Shown: positions 51,406 through 61,929 of the stretch, one piece after another
Numbering within the stretch: position 1 is the first letter of the stretch
Layout of the letters: each line of letters starts with the position of its first letter
Assembly: GCA_022113835.1 (NCBI GenBank)
Contig: JAILWY010000006.1
Span: forward strand, 11,392,501-11,456,500
Reading direction: 5' to 3'
Origin: Atopsyche davidsoni
Taxonomy: Eukaryota; Arthropoda; Insecta; Trichoptera; Hydrobiosidae
DNA length: 64,000 nucleotides
The notes under the pieces: generated by a model
Told to the model about the DNA's origin: nothing
What the model saw: only the letters and a program-made list of their open reading frames with translations
Databases searched by the model: none
Made by a program: the position numbers and the translations under genes

Positions 51406-51838
51406 TTTAATAAATATCCTATTGTCAAAAACATTTCAATTTATAACCTATTTCATTCAAAACTTCGCAATACAGACAAATCGCAATCACATCACACCTC
51501 CTGACATGCGGGCACGCGTGCTACCAGTACACAAATATATATCTCACTTCTAAGTCGTGCGAATGAAATATTAAAAATATTAAAAAGTTACCAATTCTTC
51601 AGTCGCTAGCTTTCGAGTATAACTTTAATCACATCGTTTATATGAAACGATCGTTAAGTTTTATTATAAAATTTGTTTACTTAATTGCACAGACAGGTTT
51701 TATTCACATAGCAACCCAAAACATAAATGTCAATTCGTGAGTGACTAAGATAAAAAACAATAATGTGCAAAAATCATAAGTCTTGATTTACATTATTTTG
51801 TTTTTACTAACAGCTATATACGAATCAATTTATCAAAT
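51406..51838. promoter_or_regulatory. Divergent promoter region between DPH3 and Tim9b
   Basis: The two start codons face away from each other across 433 bp, so both promoters and 5' UTRs must fit here. No TATA box at a sensible place was seen. There is one GC-richer patch (near 51,500-51,530, GACATGCGGGCACGCGTG). The specific initiation sites are not visible. Confidence 0.6.
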
Positions 51839-52911
51839 ATGGATACTGTTAATTTAAGAAATGTAATATTTTTCTTTACCTCCACACAATAATTATTTTA
51901 TCGTTACTCGGCTGGATGTAAAATTTTATTTTATTTTCAGTTTAAAGACTTCATGCTTCTTTATAATGAAACAACTGAGACCTGTTTCAATCGATGTGTC
52001 AACAATTTCAATACTCGGAAACTTGCTAATGATGAAGTAAGTAAGATTCACCCAAATAAGTCCCAATTTTAATATGAGCATTTCAACGAGATATGTTAAC
52101 TCTAAAAAATGTGTCCATAGCATTATACCTGATTTAAATATTTATTAAAAGATGTAACATATCGATGAAATACTAAAGCTTTTATCGATCTATTTTACAT
52201 ACGTTTTTTTACTACAAAATACTGTTTTGCTACAAAAATGTCAAATATAGAAATATGTACAAATACAAGTACTCATATAATGTTAATTTTACTCAATTAA
52301 CATTTGTATCATGAACACCTAATGAAAAGCATTGAAATTCTGCGTAAACACCACTTGGCAAAATTGTATGAAAACTACTGGTTTCAATGTATATGCAACA
52401 TCAATTACTCAAATTTTATTAAATGCATTTTTAGGAAAATATAGAATAGCAAAAAAAAAATACTTCTACAAAAGGTGACTATTATTTATTGGGTTTATCA
52501 ATTATTGGATTATGAAAAGAATTAACGGCAATATAATAATACAAATAAAATAAATAGGTTGTCATGATAAAGCTTCTAAAATTTTATAATTTACATTGCT
52601 TTTGATTTACATTTATGTGCATTTGGAAGTTTGATTATATTTAATCAAAACTCTACAAAATTACTATCACCTTAAAACCTAAAAATTATATTTATTTTCA
52701 GTTGTTTTGTGCGGAGACCTGTGCTTCCAAGCAGATAAATCTGCTGAACAGAATAATGAGCAGTTATTTGGATGTGCAGAATGATATGATGGGGAAGAGA
52801 ATAGCGGAAGCACAGCAGACACAATCACAAAACCTCTACCCTACCACAGAACAAACAGCCAATGCACTCTTCACCAGTTCAGAGGCCACTCCCACTCCTG
52901 CTCTGAATTAG
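51839..52911 (+). CDS. Tim9b: Mitochondrial import inner membrane translocase subunit Tim10B/Tim9b
   Basis: A small TIM protein of the intermembrane space that sits on the TIM22 carrier translocase. Exons: 51839-51862, 51941-52036, 52702-52911, phase 0 throughout, 109 aa. The short first exon is MDTVNLRN, joined to FKDFMLLYNETTETCFNRCV and LFCAETCASKQINLLNRIMS. The twin CX3C motif is complete (Cys23/Cys27 and Cys43/Cys47), as needed for MIA40-driven oxidative folding. LRNxKDFxxLYNxxTExCFxRC is closest to fly Tim9b/human TIMM10B rather than Tim9 or Tim10. A Gln/Thr/Ser-rich tail ends EATPTPALN. A poly(A) signal follows at 52951. Confidence 0.95.
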
Positions 52912-52950
52912 TTGATCAAATGTTTGTATATAGTTGATAATTATCTATGA

Positions 52951-52956
52951 AATAAA
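52951..52956 (+). terminator. Poly(A) signal of Tim9b
   Basis: AATAAA 40 bases past the stop codon. Confidence 0.7.
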
Positions 52957-53316
52957 ATTGTTATCTATTAAAAGCTTTTCATTTATTATATAGTAATATT
53001 TATATTCCTTTATTTTTTATAGAAATCAATAAATATTGTCAACTCTATTATTTGTAATTTTAGAGACAAAATCATCACTATGGGCTTCAGAAAAATATTT
53101 GTTAGAAGCCATAAAGCCTCTAACAACACATATTAGTTATAAATTAATTAAAATAATTTATAATCCAAAAAAAATCAGTTGACACTTTAAAAGCACTTTT
53201 TTTACTTACCATTTTAGCATATGTTAATAAACAGCAACGAAATTTATAAATTAATTAATAAATAGCAACGAAAGTCAATAAATAATAATAAAAAATCAAT
53301 CAATTTGAAAACACTT

Positions 53317-53322
53317 TTTATT
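53317..53322 (-). terminator. Likely poly(A) signal of TAF7
   Basis: AATAAA on the minus strand, 44 bases past the stop. Confidence 0.6.
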
Positions 53323-53365
53323 ACTTAATAAATTTATAAAATTATTCTCGAGTTAAATCTATTGA

Positions 53366-56300
53366 TTAATCTGCCTGTTGCTGCATCACTTGGAGGTCTT
53401 GGTACTGAAACAACAAAGTTAGAAGACTAGAAAAATAATAATAAATTATGTGTATTTATTACAGGCATAAATAAATTCATATAAAAAATACATAAATCAA
53501 ATAATTCAAAAATCATGCTTGACTTGCCGATCAGACTTCAGCATGCCAAAAATTACAATCTATCACACATCATCAGGGTAAGTACCATAAACAAACCATT
53601 GCAATAGTCTTTGAATTATTTTCAATATTTTTAGTAATATACATACAATATTAAAAGCTTCATTAAATAAGAGAGAGAGAGAGATTAAAAGCTTAGCTGC
53701 CTTGAAAGTCTCTGACTACAGCCGGGCCCGTCATAGACCGGTGCTTTAAGACAAATGAAATCCACAACCTCAATGGGCCTCACAACCCTCAGTGCGTATT
53801 TGAAGGATACTTTTATAAAATTGTAATTAATCAATATATTTGACGGAGAGTACTTTGTGGAATTCAATTTTAATATTTTAAGCTGAAAGACACTCAGTTT
53901 GATACTGCCAATGTGAAAGATTGGCGAAACTGACCACCAATAAAATTGTTATTATGTACTTGACCTCCATTCTTGTATAAAATTACTATTTCATTAACAG
54001 TCTTGGAACAAACAATATTTTAACTCGCTGATATAACCATAATTAGTTTTATATAAATTGTATTATAGAAGAAATTAAAAAAGCACACACCTCCATTTCC
54101 TTCTCCATAATATCCTGCACCAGGTTATGTAGGATTTCCTGAAACCGTTGACGCAGAGCCAAGTTTTCCATGCTAGCAACTTCCTGTTCTTTTCTATCGC
54201 GTTGGCTCCGCAACGATTCAAGCTCGATACTTATTTGTTCCATCCTCATTTGTATTCCCTCTGTAAAAACAAAAGGTTTATTTTATTTTACTGAATACAC
54301 TTCAGAAATCTGTGATTTTGTAATAAGTAATGCAATTCTTAAGGGTATTCCTTTAAATCATAGGTTCCCAACGGGGGCGGTACCGCGCCCCAGAAGGCGC
54401 TGGAGCTTTCCAAGGGGGCGGTGGAGAGTCCAAGGGAAAATGGGGGGCGTTATGTAATACCTCTATGGTATTTTTATATGGAAAAAAAATTGGTATAATT
54501 ATAACTGTTATGTCAAAGGGAGCGTTGGAATTTTTTTTTCTTGTCAAGGGGGCAGTGGTCAATATAAGGTTGGGAACCTATGCTTTAAATGATGATTGTT
54601 GAATATTTGATTTAAATTTAAACATTATTTACTGATTGCTTTAAATGAATCTTGTTTAATTATAGTTTATTCTGAAATAATTTGTAAATCAGATCAAAAT
54701 AAATATCAAATATGACATTGAAAATTAACATGGACAAGAGTCGAGAATCGCAACCAGTAAGCCAAGAAACTAGTTTATATGTATTGCTATATTAAAATTC
54801 ATCATTTATAAGTAATATTATTTATTAAGAATGACAGATCAAACAAACTAATTAAAATTATAGATCTGTTTTTCACTGCTAAAGAGTGAACAATAACTAA
54901 AATGCTTCCAAGTATAGTCCTGGTAAAATTTTTAGATTCTTACTATGAAATTAAAAATTGCATTTGGATATAATACCTTTGCTGACACTCTGGTCATTGT
55001 AGTCATCAGCTATAGGGGATGAGAGTCCCGTATTTCGGAGGAAGGAAGACGAAGTAGGGGGTGCAGCAGAAGATGAAGATGTGGGAGGGGGTGTGGCATT
55101 GGTAGAGTCGTTCCACTTGCTTTGACTGGAAAACATCTCAGACTGGAACTGCGTGGGGAAGTTACTCTTTAAGTCTGATGACTGGCCCTGAAATTTTAGG
55201 ACATTTATAGATATATCTAAGAGAATGCCTAATTTTCACAAATAAATTGGATAAAATATCTTACCTGGAACGAGTTGGAGTCTGTCAGCCTGCTGTCATA
55301 TTCTGAAAGATGACTATTTTCATCCATATCTACATTGATGTTGGAGCGAATCTCTTCGTCCGAATCACTGACAGCACCTCCAAATATATCATGCTCTGAA
55401 ATCACACATTCAATAATGGAATAAGATTGATTTTTTGGAATTTTACCAATTAGTTAATGGAAAATTACATTTAACAAATATTTCAATGCAATTCATAGTC
55501 TATCCTGCAGGTTAGACTTTAACCAAAAATTCCAGATTATTTGCAATCGTTTCTAAACATTCATTCATACATAAATTTCGATAACCAAAGCATTTCAAGA
55601 ATTACATGATTTCAGGTGAAAGATAGAGTGAAAGTCTATGTTAGAAGGGCATTACATCAGCCAAGTCTTCTTGAACATACCAACATCAGCATTGGTGGCA
55701 TCATTAGTGGAGGGTTCGTTGCTAATAATGCTCTGATCTCGCTTGGGCGTTCTCGGCTCTTGCTTAATCCTACTCGGCTTATCTTTCTTGGCGGTGGCTT
55801 CTTTGTGCTCTGAAGCCCCACCCTGAGGCTCAGTCTTGACAGTAGTTTCTTCCTCGTCACTTAATACTTCCCATTTTACACTGACCGCATCACAATCCAC
55901 GCGCAGAAGTCTCTTTACCTATAAAATTGACAATCTATATTAACCCTTTGCACTCGAGAGGTGACTCTCGCTCACCACTTTGTTAAGTGCGGAAATTTGA
56001 TGGGCGGTGATAACTATTTATGGTTTCTTATCTGATGATTTCTTATTTATGTTTATGTGATTTGTTCCTAAACACTGCCTATATAATTTTACAAAGATGA
56101 TGTTATCTCCCTTTCAAACTACGTAAGAATTTCTTATCTAAGATTAGTGTGGCACCATGAAGATTAGTGTGGCAAAAGGACTAGATGAGTACCTACTTAA
56201 TCAACCCATATATTTTTTGCTTGTACTACTTATCGTAATCATTCATTTGAAGGTCCTTATTTGTTTAAACTTATATTGGACTGAGAATAGACTTTTTTCT

Positions 56301-59300
56301 CCCTCACAATATCAATTAGCTTTCCATTCACTTATCGTACCATTATTCTGTTTGCTTTGTAATGTCTAATACTATTAAGATAATATGCATCTCACTAAAC
56401 AGCAGAGAGGAGAACAGCCGCTTAATCACTTGCGGTATACAAAACCTTAGTTTGGCAATTGACTGGAGATTTTCGTTAGACACTTGCTCGAGCTTCAACT
56501 TCAACCTGCGATTCCGAAAACATCCGCCTAAATGGAAAGCTGCATAACATTCTAACAGGAGATAGGAAGGATTGCAAAGTCTGCTCTCAAAGAAATAAAC
56601 CCGGCAAAAGACATCAAACGACATACTATTATGATATTTGTCCCGAAAATCCGGGCATGCATCTCGGCAATTGTTACATGAAATATCAAATAAAGAAAAA
56701 TTACAAAAACTTATGTTTAAGATATTATCTTCATAAAGATGTAAATATACATTAAATATTAAAACATAAAAGTTTTATGTGTTAATTTGTGTGTGTAATC
56801 ATTTTAAGTTAGAGGTAAGAAATTCACCAAAAACGCTAAGAAACACTTCGAGTTGCTGATAAGTCCGCGCGGAAACGGCCTCGAGTGCAAAGGGTTAAAA
56901 GGAGCCTGCTTAATTTTCATAAATTTTCAGAAGTACCTTTTTCGTTGTATCATTTACAAGTTGTCAAAATAGGATTTTGTCAGATAGTATTTCTATTAGT
57001 ATTCCTAACAATATCATCATCCGTGATGATCGACCAGAGTGTGTCTTGTCGATAAGATTAAGCGGCGGTTTCAAATTTTTTAAATCATCGTGCACATTTT
57101 GTTAAATACTGCACAGATATTCACCAAATTTTTACACACTTCTGTGGTGTTTCTACCTTGTAAGAATGCAATACCGTGAAAAGAATCTTACTTAATACTG
57201 AAATGATAAAACTACCATTTCAGTAAATAAAGAATGTGAAGAAATACAATGATAATAAAACCATAAATGTAAGTTTCCAACAAACTTGCCTATAACTGTT
57301 CACTTGAAATGACATTATCGGACAGAACTTTTACACTGCCAAACTTCAGATTTCATCAGAAAAAGTAGCTAGCAGCTTTTTACAGAAAACATCACTGTTG
57401 GCAACGCGATCATAGTTTCAATTCCTTTAGAATAAAAATAATATAGATATAGTTTTTTGTTATAAACTTCCGCCGGATCGGTGCCTCGAGTCTCGGCGCC
57501 CGCTCTCATGGACCACACGGCCGGGGGATTTTTATGATTATTGCTCCTAAAGGGACCGCCGCGTTACCTTTATGTTTGCAATGTATATGACGCCGCTCGG
57601 GTAGGTGATGATTGTTTCCAGAGTCAGTCCGGAGATACATGCCGAAAGCCTGATCTGTGTTCCATTGTCTAAACACGTCCCGCCACCCGGGCGGCCGGAC
57701 GTTCCAACGGTATAAAAACCGTTCAGCCCCGGAAGGGGGCAGTATTCGAGTTGACTCCACGGGGTGACTATGCCCGGGAGCAAGGATATTCCGACATCTA
57801 TGCAGGATCGCGTGTCTGTCATAAAAAGGTTGAAAAGTATTCAAATTGGCATGACGAAAGATTTTGAAATCCTCTTCCGTAATGAGGGTACACGTTTACT
57901 ATTTACGAAAAAAACTTTATTTCGGTAATAAACTAGAGTTTAACGAAGTTTAAAGCCATTTTTATAATATTTTTTCAATAGCGCGCGAAAAAGCTCGCAG
58001 GTGTCATGGCGTCCGCTTTGACGTCACGCCTCATCTCAACTGTCATGCATGTCATTGTGTTTGCATCGAAGTTTGTTTACAATTTGAGTTGTATATTGAG
58101 GCGTGACGTCATGCGCTGTCATTGGTGTTTCAGTCAAAATGGCCGATTGCAGTATTTTAGTCTTTTAATTTATTGAAAATCTTATTAATCTCAGATTTTT
58201 AAATAAAACTAAATTAGTCTTTTAAATCCTTTTAATATGTATTTTCCCATAAAATAATTATTTCTTTGATTATTTGATACTGTCGTCACGCCAATTGTCT
58301 CCACGGGGTGACTATGCTCGGGAGCAAGAATATTCCGCCAGGATACGATGCGTTCGTATACCTGCCGCAATGGTTAGAGATCTTACAAATCTCATAAAGT
58401 AATACTGCCGCGAGTTCGGAGTATATTGTGTCGAAAGTGAAGTGAAATTAAACGACCCGGTTATCGGTTCAAAGTTAAAATAAAGTGTTAAGTGTAACTT
58501 GTTTTAATATCAGATAAATGTTAAATTGTAATGAAGCTTGAATAAAAGTTTATACGAATAAAGTGTTTAAAATTAATGATAATACAGTCCACTGATAGCG
58601 TATGAACCTTGGCGAATTCATATGCTAAAGCCGAAGAAGTTAAACGACTGCCAGCGTTTCCTCGCGAGAATAAATCTGGTAGCCGTCGCCAATAATCACT
58701 ATATATGTCTAAATTATGATACTTATTTTACTTACTAATATGATTAGGCACATTTTTTCACATTGAATCACTAAATATTGATTGCCCTGGGCACATTGGT
58801 TCGCATGTAGATTATGATTGTTAAAAATTCTCGAGTAATTGCAGTGGCTCGTTAGCACAAGGGTCAGTACACCAGCCATGTAAGCTTGGAGATGTAGGTT
58901 CGAATCCTACACAAGTCACGATGATATTTTTCTGAGTTTCTTTAAAAATCATTTTCAATGTGTGAAAAAATGTGCCTAATCATATTAGTAAGTAATATAA
59001 ACCAGTATAGGTAATTAAAACGCACTTGATTGACGTTCAATCCACAAAATAGACATACTTATTTTACTATTTTCTAGTTCAATATTCTTACCTCTTTCTC
59101 TATTTCAGGTGCTTCAACGTACTTCTTCTTGAGGGTTTTCCTAAAGCGCCGTTTCCTAACGTTCTTTGCAGGAGGTGTGATACCGTGGGGCCAAAGAAAC
59201 TTTTTCTCTACTTTAAAAGGATCCTTCTTCTTATTCTTGTTTGGTGACTCTTCTTCAGCGGAAGGCTGGTCAGCTTCTTCTTTACAAATCATCTGAAAAA

Positions 59301-60257
59301 TTATCCACTTATTAATTATTATTTGTAAATCAGCATTAAGAAGAAATTTGCGAGTAGGCAGAATTGTAATTAACACTTATGCTAGAAATACTGAGCAAAT
59401 CTTAACCAAATATTGGTTGATAAAAATAAATGGAGACTGGTAACTTGCAACCCCTTGTTCTAGGAATACTTTTAGAAAATTGTAATCTCCGTGCACACAT
59501 TCACTTATTTGCACTTCAAAGCCAATTTTAAAAGGAAAAATTATCTCAAAGAATGTGGTCTCTGCCCAAGAAGGGGATTTAGGACACGGTGAAACTCAGG
59601 TAACGAGCGTCCGCCCCGGGATACATAAATACACGAAGCGGTAAAGATCGCTCTCTCTCTCTCGTGCAAACCCCTAGACATGACCACAACACAACAAAGA
59701 ATGAAGCAATAACTTTTTAATGTATGTTTAAACACATTACCTTTGATAATTACAACCGTTTGGAAATGAAAAAAAAATATTTTCAACATTATATTTACCA
59801 TTTGACAAATGTCTGCTGTTTTATAAAAACTCTTATTGTCTATTGTCTTCATGGATTCTACAATAGTAGGAAGATCGACAATTTTAGCATGCATCAGCCA
59901 ATGATCCACCCTCACTTCACCATATCTCATATCATTTTCCAAACGTATGGTACATCTATCTTTCAAGTTTCCACCTGTTCTTAATAATTCTCTTAGTACT
60001 TTGGATGGTTCCTGCAAATAAATTAAATATTAATATAACCTAAAAATGATTAAAAAAATTAAATTAATGTTGCAAGATGTGTTCTGCACGGGCGAAAGAT
60101 AAATAAAGCACATTCAGTGCTTTAATTAATGTAGTTTTTAAATTCATTACGGTTAAAGAGTTGCATTATGGGATACCTCTGGCATTCTAAGTATAAATTG
60201 AGACTCCAGCTCGGCAAGACCTTCGGAATCTCGCTTGAAATCATGATTTCGACTCAT
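53366..60257 (-). CDS. Taf7: TFIID subunit TAF7, 8 exons
   Basis: TAF7 (TAFII55) binds TAF1 in TFIID and restrains its activity until initiation. Exons: 60177-60257, 59799-60011, 59092-59292, 55681-55918, 55265-55395, 54977-55187, 54091-54260, 53366-53404. All junctions are in phase and the product is 427 aa. The N-terminal domain runs from [12 protein letters not shown] through [33 protein letters not shown] and [20 protein letters not shown]. It continues [38 protein letters not shown] and [20 protein letters not shown]. The middle is acidic and serine-rich ([16 protein letters not shown]). The C-terminus is a coiled coil with [20 protein letters not shown]. Intron 3 (55919-59091) and intron 6 (54261-54976) contain several transposable elements. 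The 40-bp last exon encodes only [12 protein letters not shown]. Confidence 0.96.
53832..53948 (+). repeat. MITE copy in TAF7 intron 7
   Basis: GACGGAGAGTACTTTGTGGA, ATTTTAATATTTTAAG and the core ACTGCCAATGTGAAAGATTG then CGAAACTGACCACCAATAAA belong to the AATGCCAACGTGAAAGG family. The right terminal arm is missing. Confidence 0.7.
54359..54582. mobile_element. 224-bp hAT-type MITE with perfect 8-bp target duplication
   Basis: It is bounded by the inverted repeats CATAGGTTCCCAAC and GTTGGGAACCTATG. It is flanked on both sides by CTTTAAAT (54351-54358 and 54583-54590), the 8-bp duplication made by hAT transposases. The interior is G-rich at the left (GGGGGCGGTACCGCGCCCCA) and non-coding. It lies in TAF7 intron 6. 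The intact duplication suggests a comparatively recent insertion. Confidence 0.9.
55940..56898 (+). mobile_element. Decayed piggyBac-like element in TAF7 intron 3
   Basis: Element 55944-56894 (951 bp), flanked by TTAA at 55940 and 56895. Both ends begin CCCTTTGCACTCGAG, reading inward, a typical piggyBac-type terminus at a TTAA site. The interior is far shorter than an autonomous copy (about 2.4 kb) and includes the transposase C-terminus (56561-56763). Confidence 0.93.
56561..56763 (+). pseudogene. piggyBac transposase C-terminal cysteine-rich domain relic
   Basis: It reads [20 protein letters not shown], then [26 protein letters not shown], and on to a TAA. The CxxC...TTYYxxxCPxxPGxHxGxCxxxYH layout is the zinc-binding domain that follows the DDE core in piggyBac transposases. 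The final HIS of the motif is missing (MKYQ for KYH) and the catalytic core is absent or unrecognisable upstream. The relic is inactive. Confidence 0.85.
57470..58690 (+). mobile_element. LTR-element fragments, copies B, in TAF7 intron 3
   Basis: Two pieces share the phrase CCACGGGGTGACTATGC and GGGAGCAAG...ATATTCCG (57,755-57,795 and 58,300-58,338). The first also has a TATA-like GGTATAAAAACCGTTCAG at about 57,709. The second continues with AGAGATCTTACAAATCTCAT, CGGTTCAAAGT, ATACAGTCCACTGA and TTGGCGAATTCATATG, matching copy A at 30.5 kb. Between them, 57,850-58,290 is unrelated sequence with a TGACGTCACGCCTCATCTCA block and its near-complement. No reading frames for gag or pol. The family is not identified. 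Confidence 0.5.
58728..58995. mobile_element. 268-bp tRNA-like foldback element in TAF7 intron 3
   Basis: The ends are inverted over about 40 bp: TTACTTACTAATATGATTAG then GCACATTTTTTCACATTGAA against the right end, with a 2-base difference. The core (about 58849-58921) folds roughly like a tRNA. Its acceptor-like arm pairs GTGGCT with AGTCAC. It has an A-box-like TTAGCACAAGGGTC, the loop CATGTAA and the T-arm TGTAGGTTCGAATCCTACA. The Pol III B box is intact. Similar to copies at 9.0, 12.7 and 27.1 kb. Confidence 0.8.
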
Positions 60258-60423
60258 TTTACCAATTTTATCATAACTGAATTCTCAAAATATTGTTAGT
60301 AATGTTTACTACGAGTGATCAAAATGAATTAAATGCTCTAGTCGGTATTACTGCTCGTACTGCCAATGGAAGAGCATAGAGTATTTTCACTAATGTCAAA
60401 TATAATATTGAACTGTCAGCGCA

Positions 60424-60567
60424 CTAGTTTCTCTCTGGTGCGCCAGTCAGTCCATAGACAAAGCGCCTTGCCGAGTCGGTCAGTGGCAATACATAAATAT
60501 TCTGGGGCGGCAGACAGCAGAAAACAATCATTACGATCATGATGAGATAACATTTTAATTTCCACAT
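60424..60567 (-). CDS. Candidate small secreted peptide (47 aa)
   Basis: ATG at 60567, TAG at 60424. It reads MWKLKCYLIMIVMIVFCCLP then PQNIYVLPLTDSARRFVYGL and TGAPERN. The first 20 residues are a good signal peptide (basic start, then a long hydrophobic run). The rest has a dibasic-like ARR and no cysteines, so it could be a peptide precursor fragment. An in-frame Met 14 codons upstream (60609) would weaken the signal peptide. No family is recognised, and chance is possible in so short a frame. Confidence 0.25.
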   Translation of the reverse strand: MWKLKCYLIMIVMIVFCCLPPQNIYVLPLTDSARRFVYGLTGAPERN

Positions 60568-60984
60568 TTTGAAAGTTTCATAAAATTTAAATGTTATTGT
60601 AAAATACATGAAATGAATTTAATAAAACTTTATTTTTAAGAATCCAATTTAAAAAACATATAACAAATAGCAAAGTAACGCTTTGTGTAGGACAGTAGTC
60701 CTATAATTCTAAAAGTTTAAGCCCACTAAAATTTAATCAATCAGAACAAAATGAGTTGTTCAAATTATTTTGTTTTCATTTATGTTGGATAATTTATTAA
60801 CATTAATTTTTGCCATTTAAGTTATTGGAAAAAACAATGTTTCATAAAACAAATATGATGTATTTAACAGTTTTGTTATTTATTCAATATTTATTAAAAT
60901 TAATCGGTAGAATTTTATTTTATTATTTACAATAAAATATTTTTGTGATTTTTTCACACGTTTTAATATTATTGGTAATCTTCG

Positions 60985-61075
60985 TTTGAAAATTCCAACG
61001 TAAAAAGTTGGCGAAATCAGTCAAATTAATTGCATGTGGAAAAAACACTTAAGTATTTTATTTAAAATATTAGCT
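60985..61075 (+). repeat. MITE fragment (AATGCCAACGTGAAAGG family)
   Basis: AAAATTCCAACGTAAAAAGT, TGGCGAAATCAGTCA, GCATGTGGAAAAAACACTTA and AGTATTTTATTTAAAATATT match the right two-thirds of the 40.8-kb copy. Confidence 0.7.
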
Positions 61076-61929
61076 TTGTAATTGCTATAATTTTTTTGAC
61101 GGCAATCAGAAAAATTATATTTTCATGGTAATAATTTAATTTTCGATTGAAGTTACCATTTAACTTCCATGGAAAATTATAGGTTTTTTTATGACTTAAT
61201 TCATGTTTTAAAAATATAATAATAACGTCCAAAGTATTACTTTGAATTTGAAACTCAACTCTTTTACATAGTTTCAGTTAGTAGCCACTGATGTTAAATT
61301 ATATTATTTGTGACGGTTGTTCAAAAATCAATAGCGATACCCAAACTGTGGCCTGAAACAATATTATCAAGAACCTTTTTTTTTAAACTTTTGGTTTTTT
61401 AAGTTTTGAAAATCTTCAGCGAGATGCGTGAAAACATTTATTTAGGTTTTGTGTTTTATTTATTACATGGGGAGTAAATGTTAAACCAGATCTCCACTAA
61501 CTAATTTTAAACGGGTGGTTTAAAAAAAAGGTCATAATTAAAAAATGTTGCGGCTTGTATAGCATAGCAAATATATACACGTGGCCGAAGAAAAAAAAAA
61601 AGATTGAGTATGGCTGATCTAAATAAATGAATCACTAAATAAATCGATTTGATACTATTCACTCCTCCACGATTAGCCGCAATGTTGTTGTTTAATATTA
61701 TGGATGTACATTTATAAATTGAAATATTCGTTCATGTCTATTATAAAGAGCAACCGACAATCCAATTAGGCCCATCACTAATGATACTCTATGACATGTC
61801 GACACAAGCAACAACATTTTTATAGTTTGAGAAGAGTGGTGGGAATTTTTAAGCTCGCGGTTTTTTTGTCATCGGTTGGGGCGCACATTAACAGCTCGAG
61901 GCGATTCGGTGAACCTATTATTATCGAAA

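Larger units (their letters stand above)
52912..53365. other. Convergent 3' spacer between Tim9b and TAF7
   Basis: AT-rich, no coding sequence. The two genes end toward each other, and each has its own AATAAA (52951 plus, 53317 minus). Confidence 0.7.
60258..61929. other. Spacer between TAF7 and the REC114-like gene
   Basis: The two genes diverge, so both promoters lie here. Apart from the small frame at 60.42-60.57 kb and a MITE fragment at 60985-61075, nothing is recognised. It is AT-rich. Confidence 0.6.

Noticed and set aside
58849..58921. A functional tRNA gene
   Set aside because: The loop has A where U33 is needed, stems are imperfect, the acceptor is shortened, and the same sequence recurs inside inverted repeats. 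It is a mobile element core.
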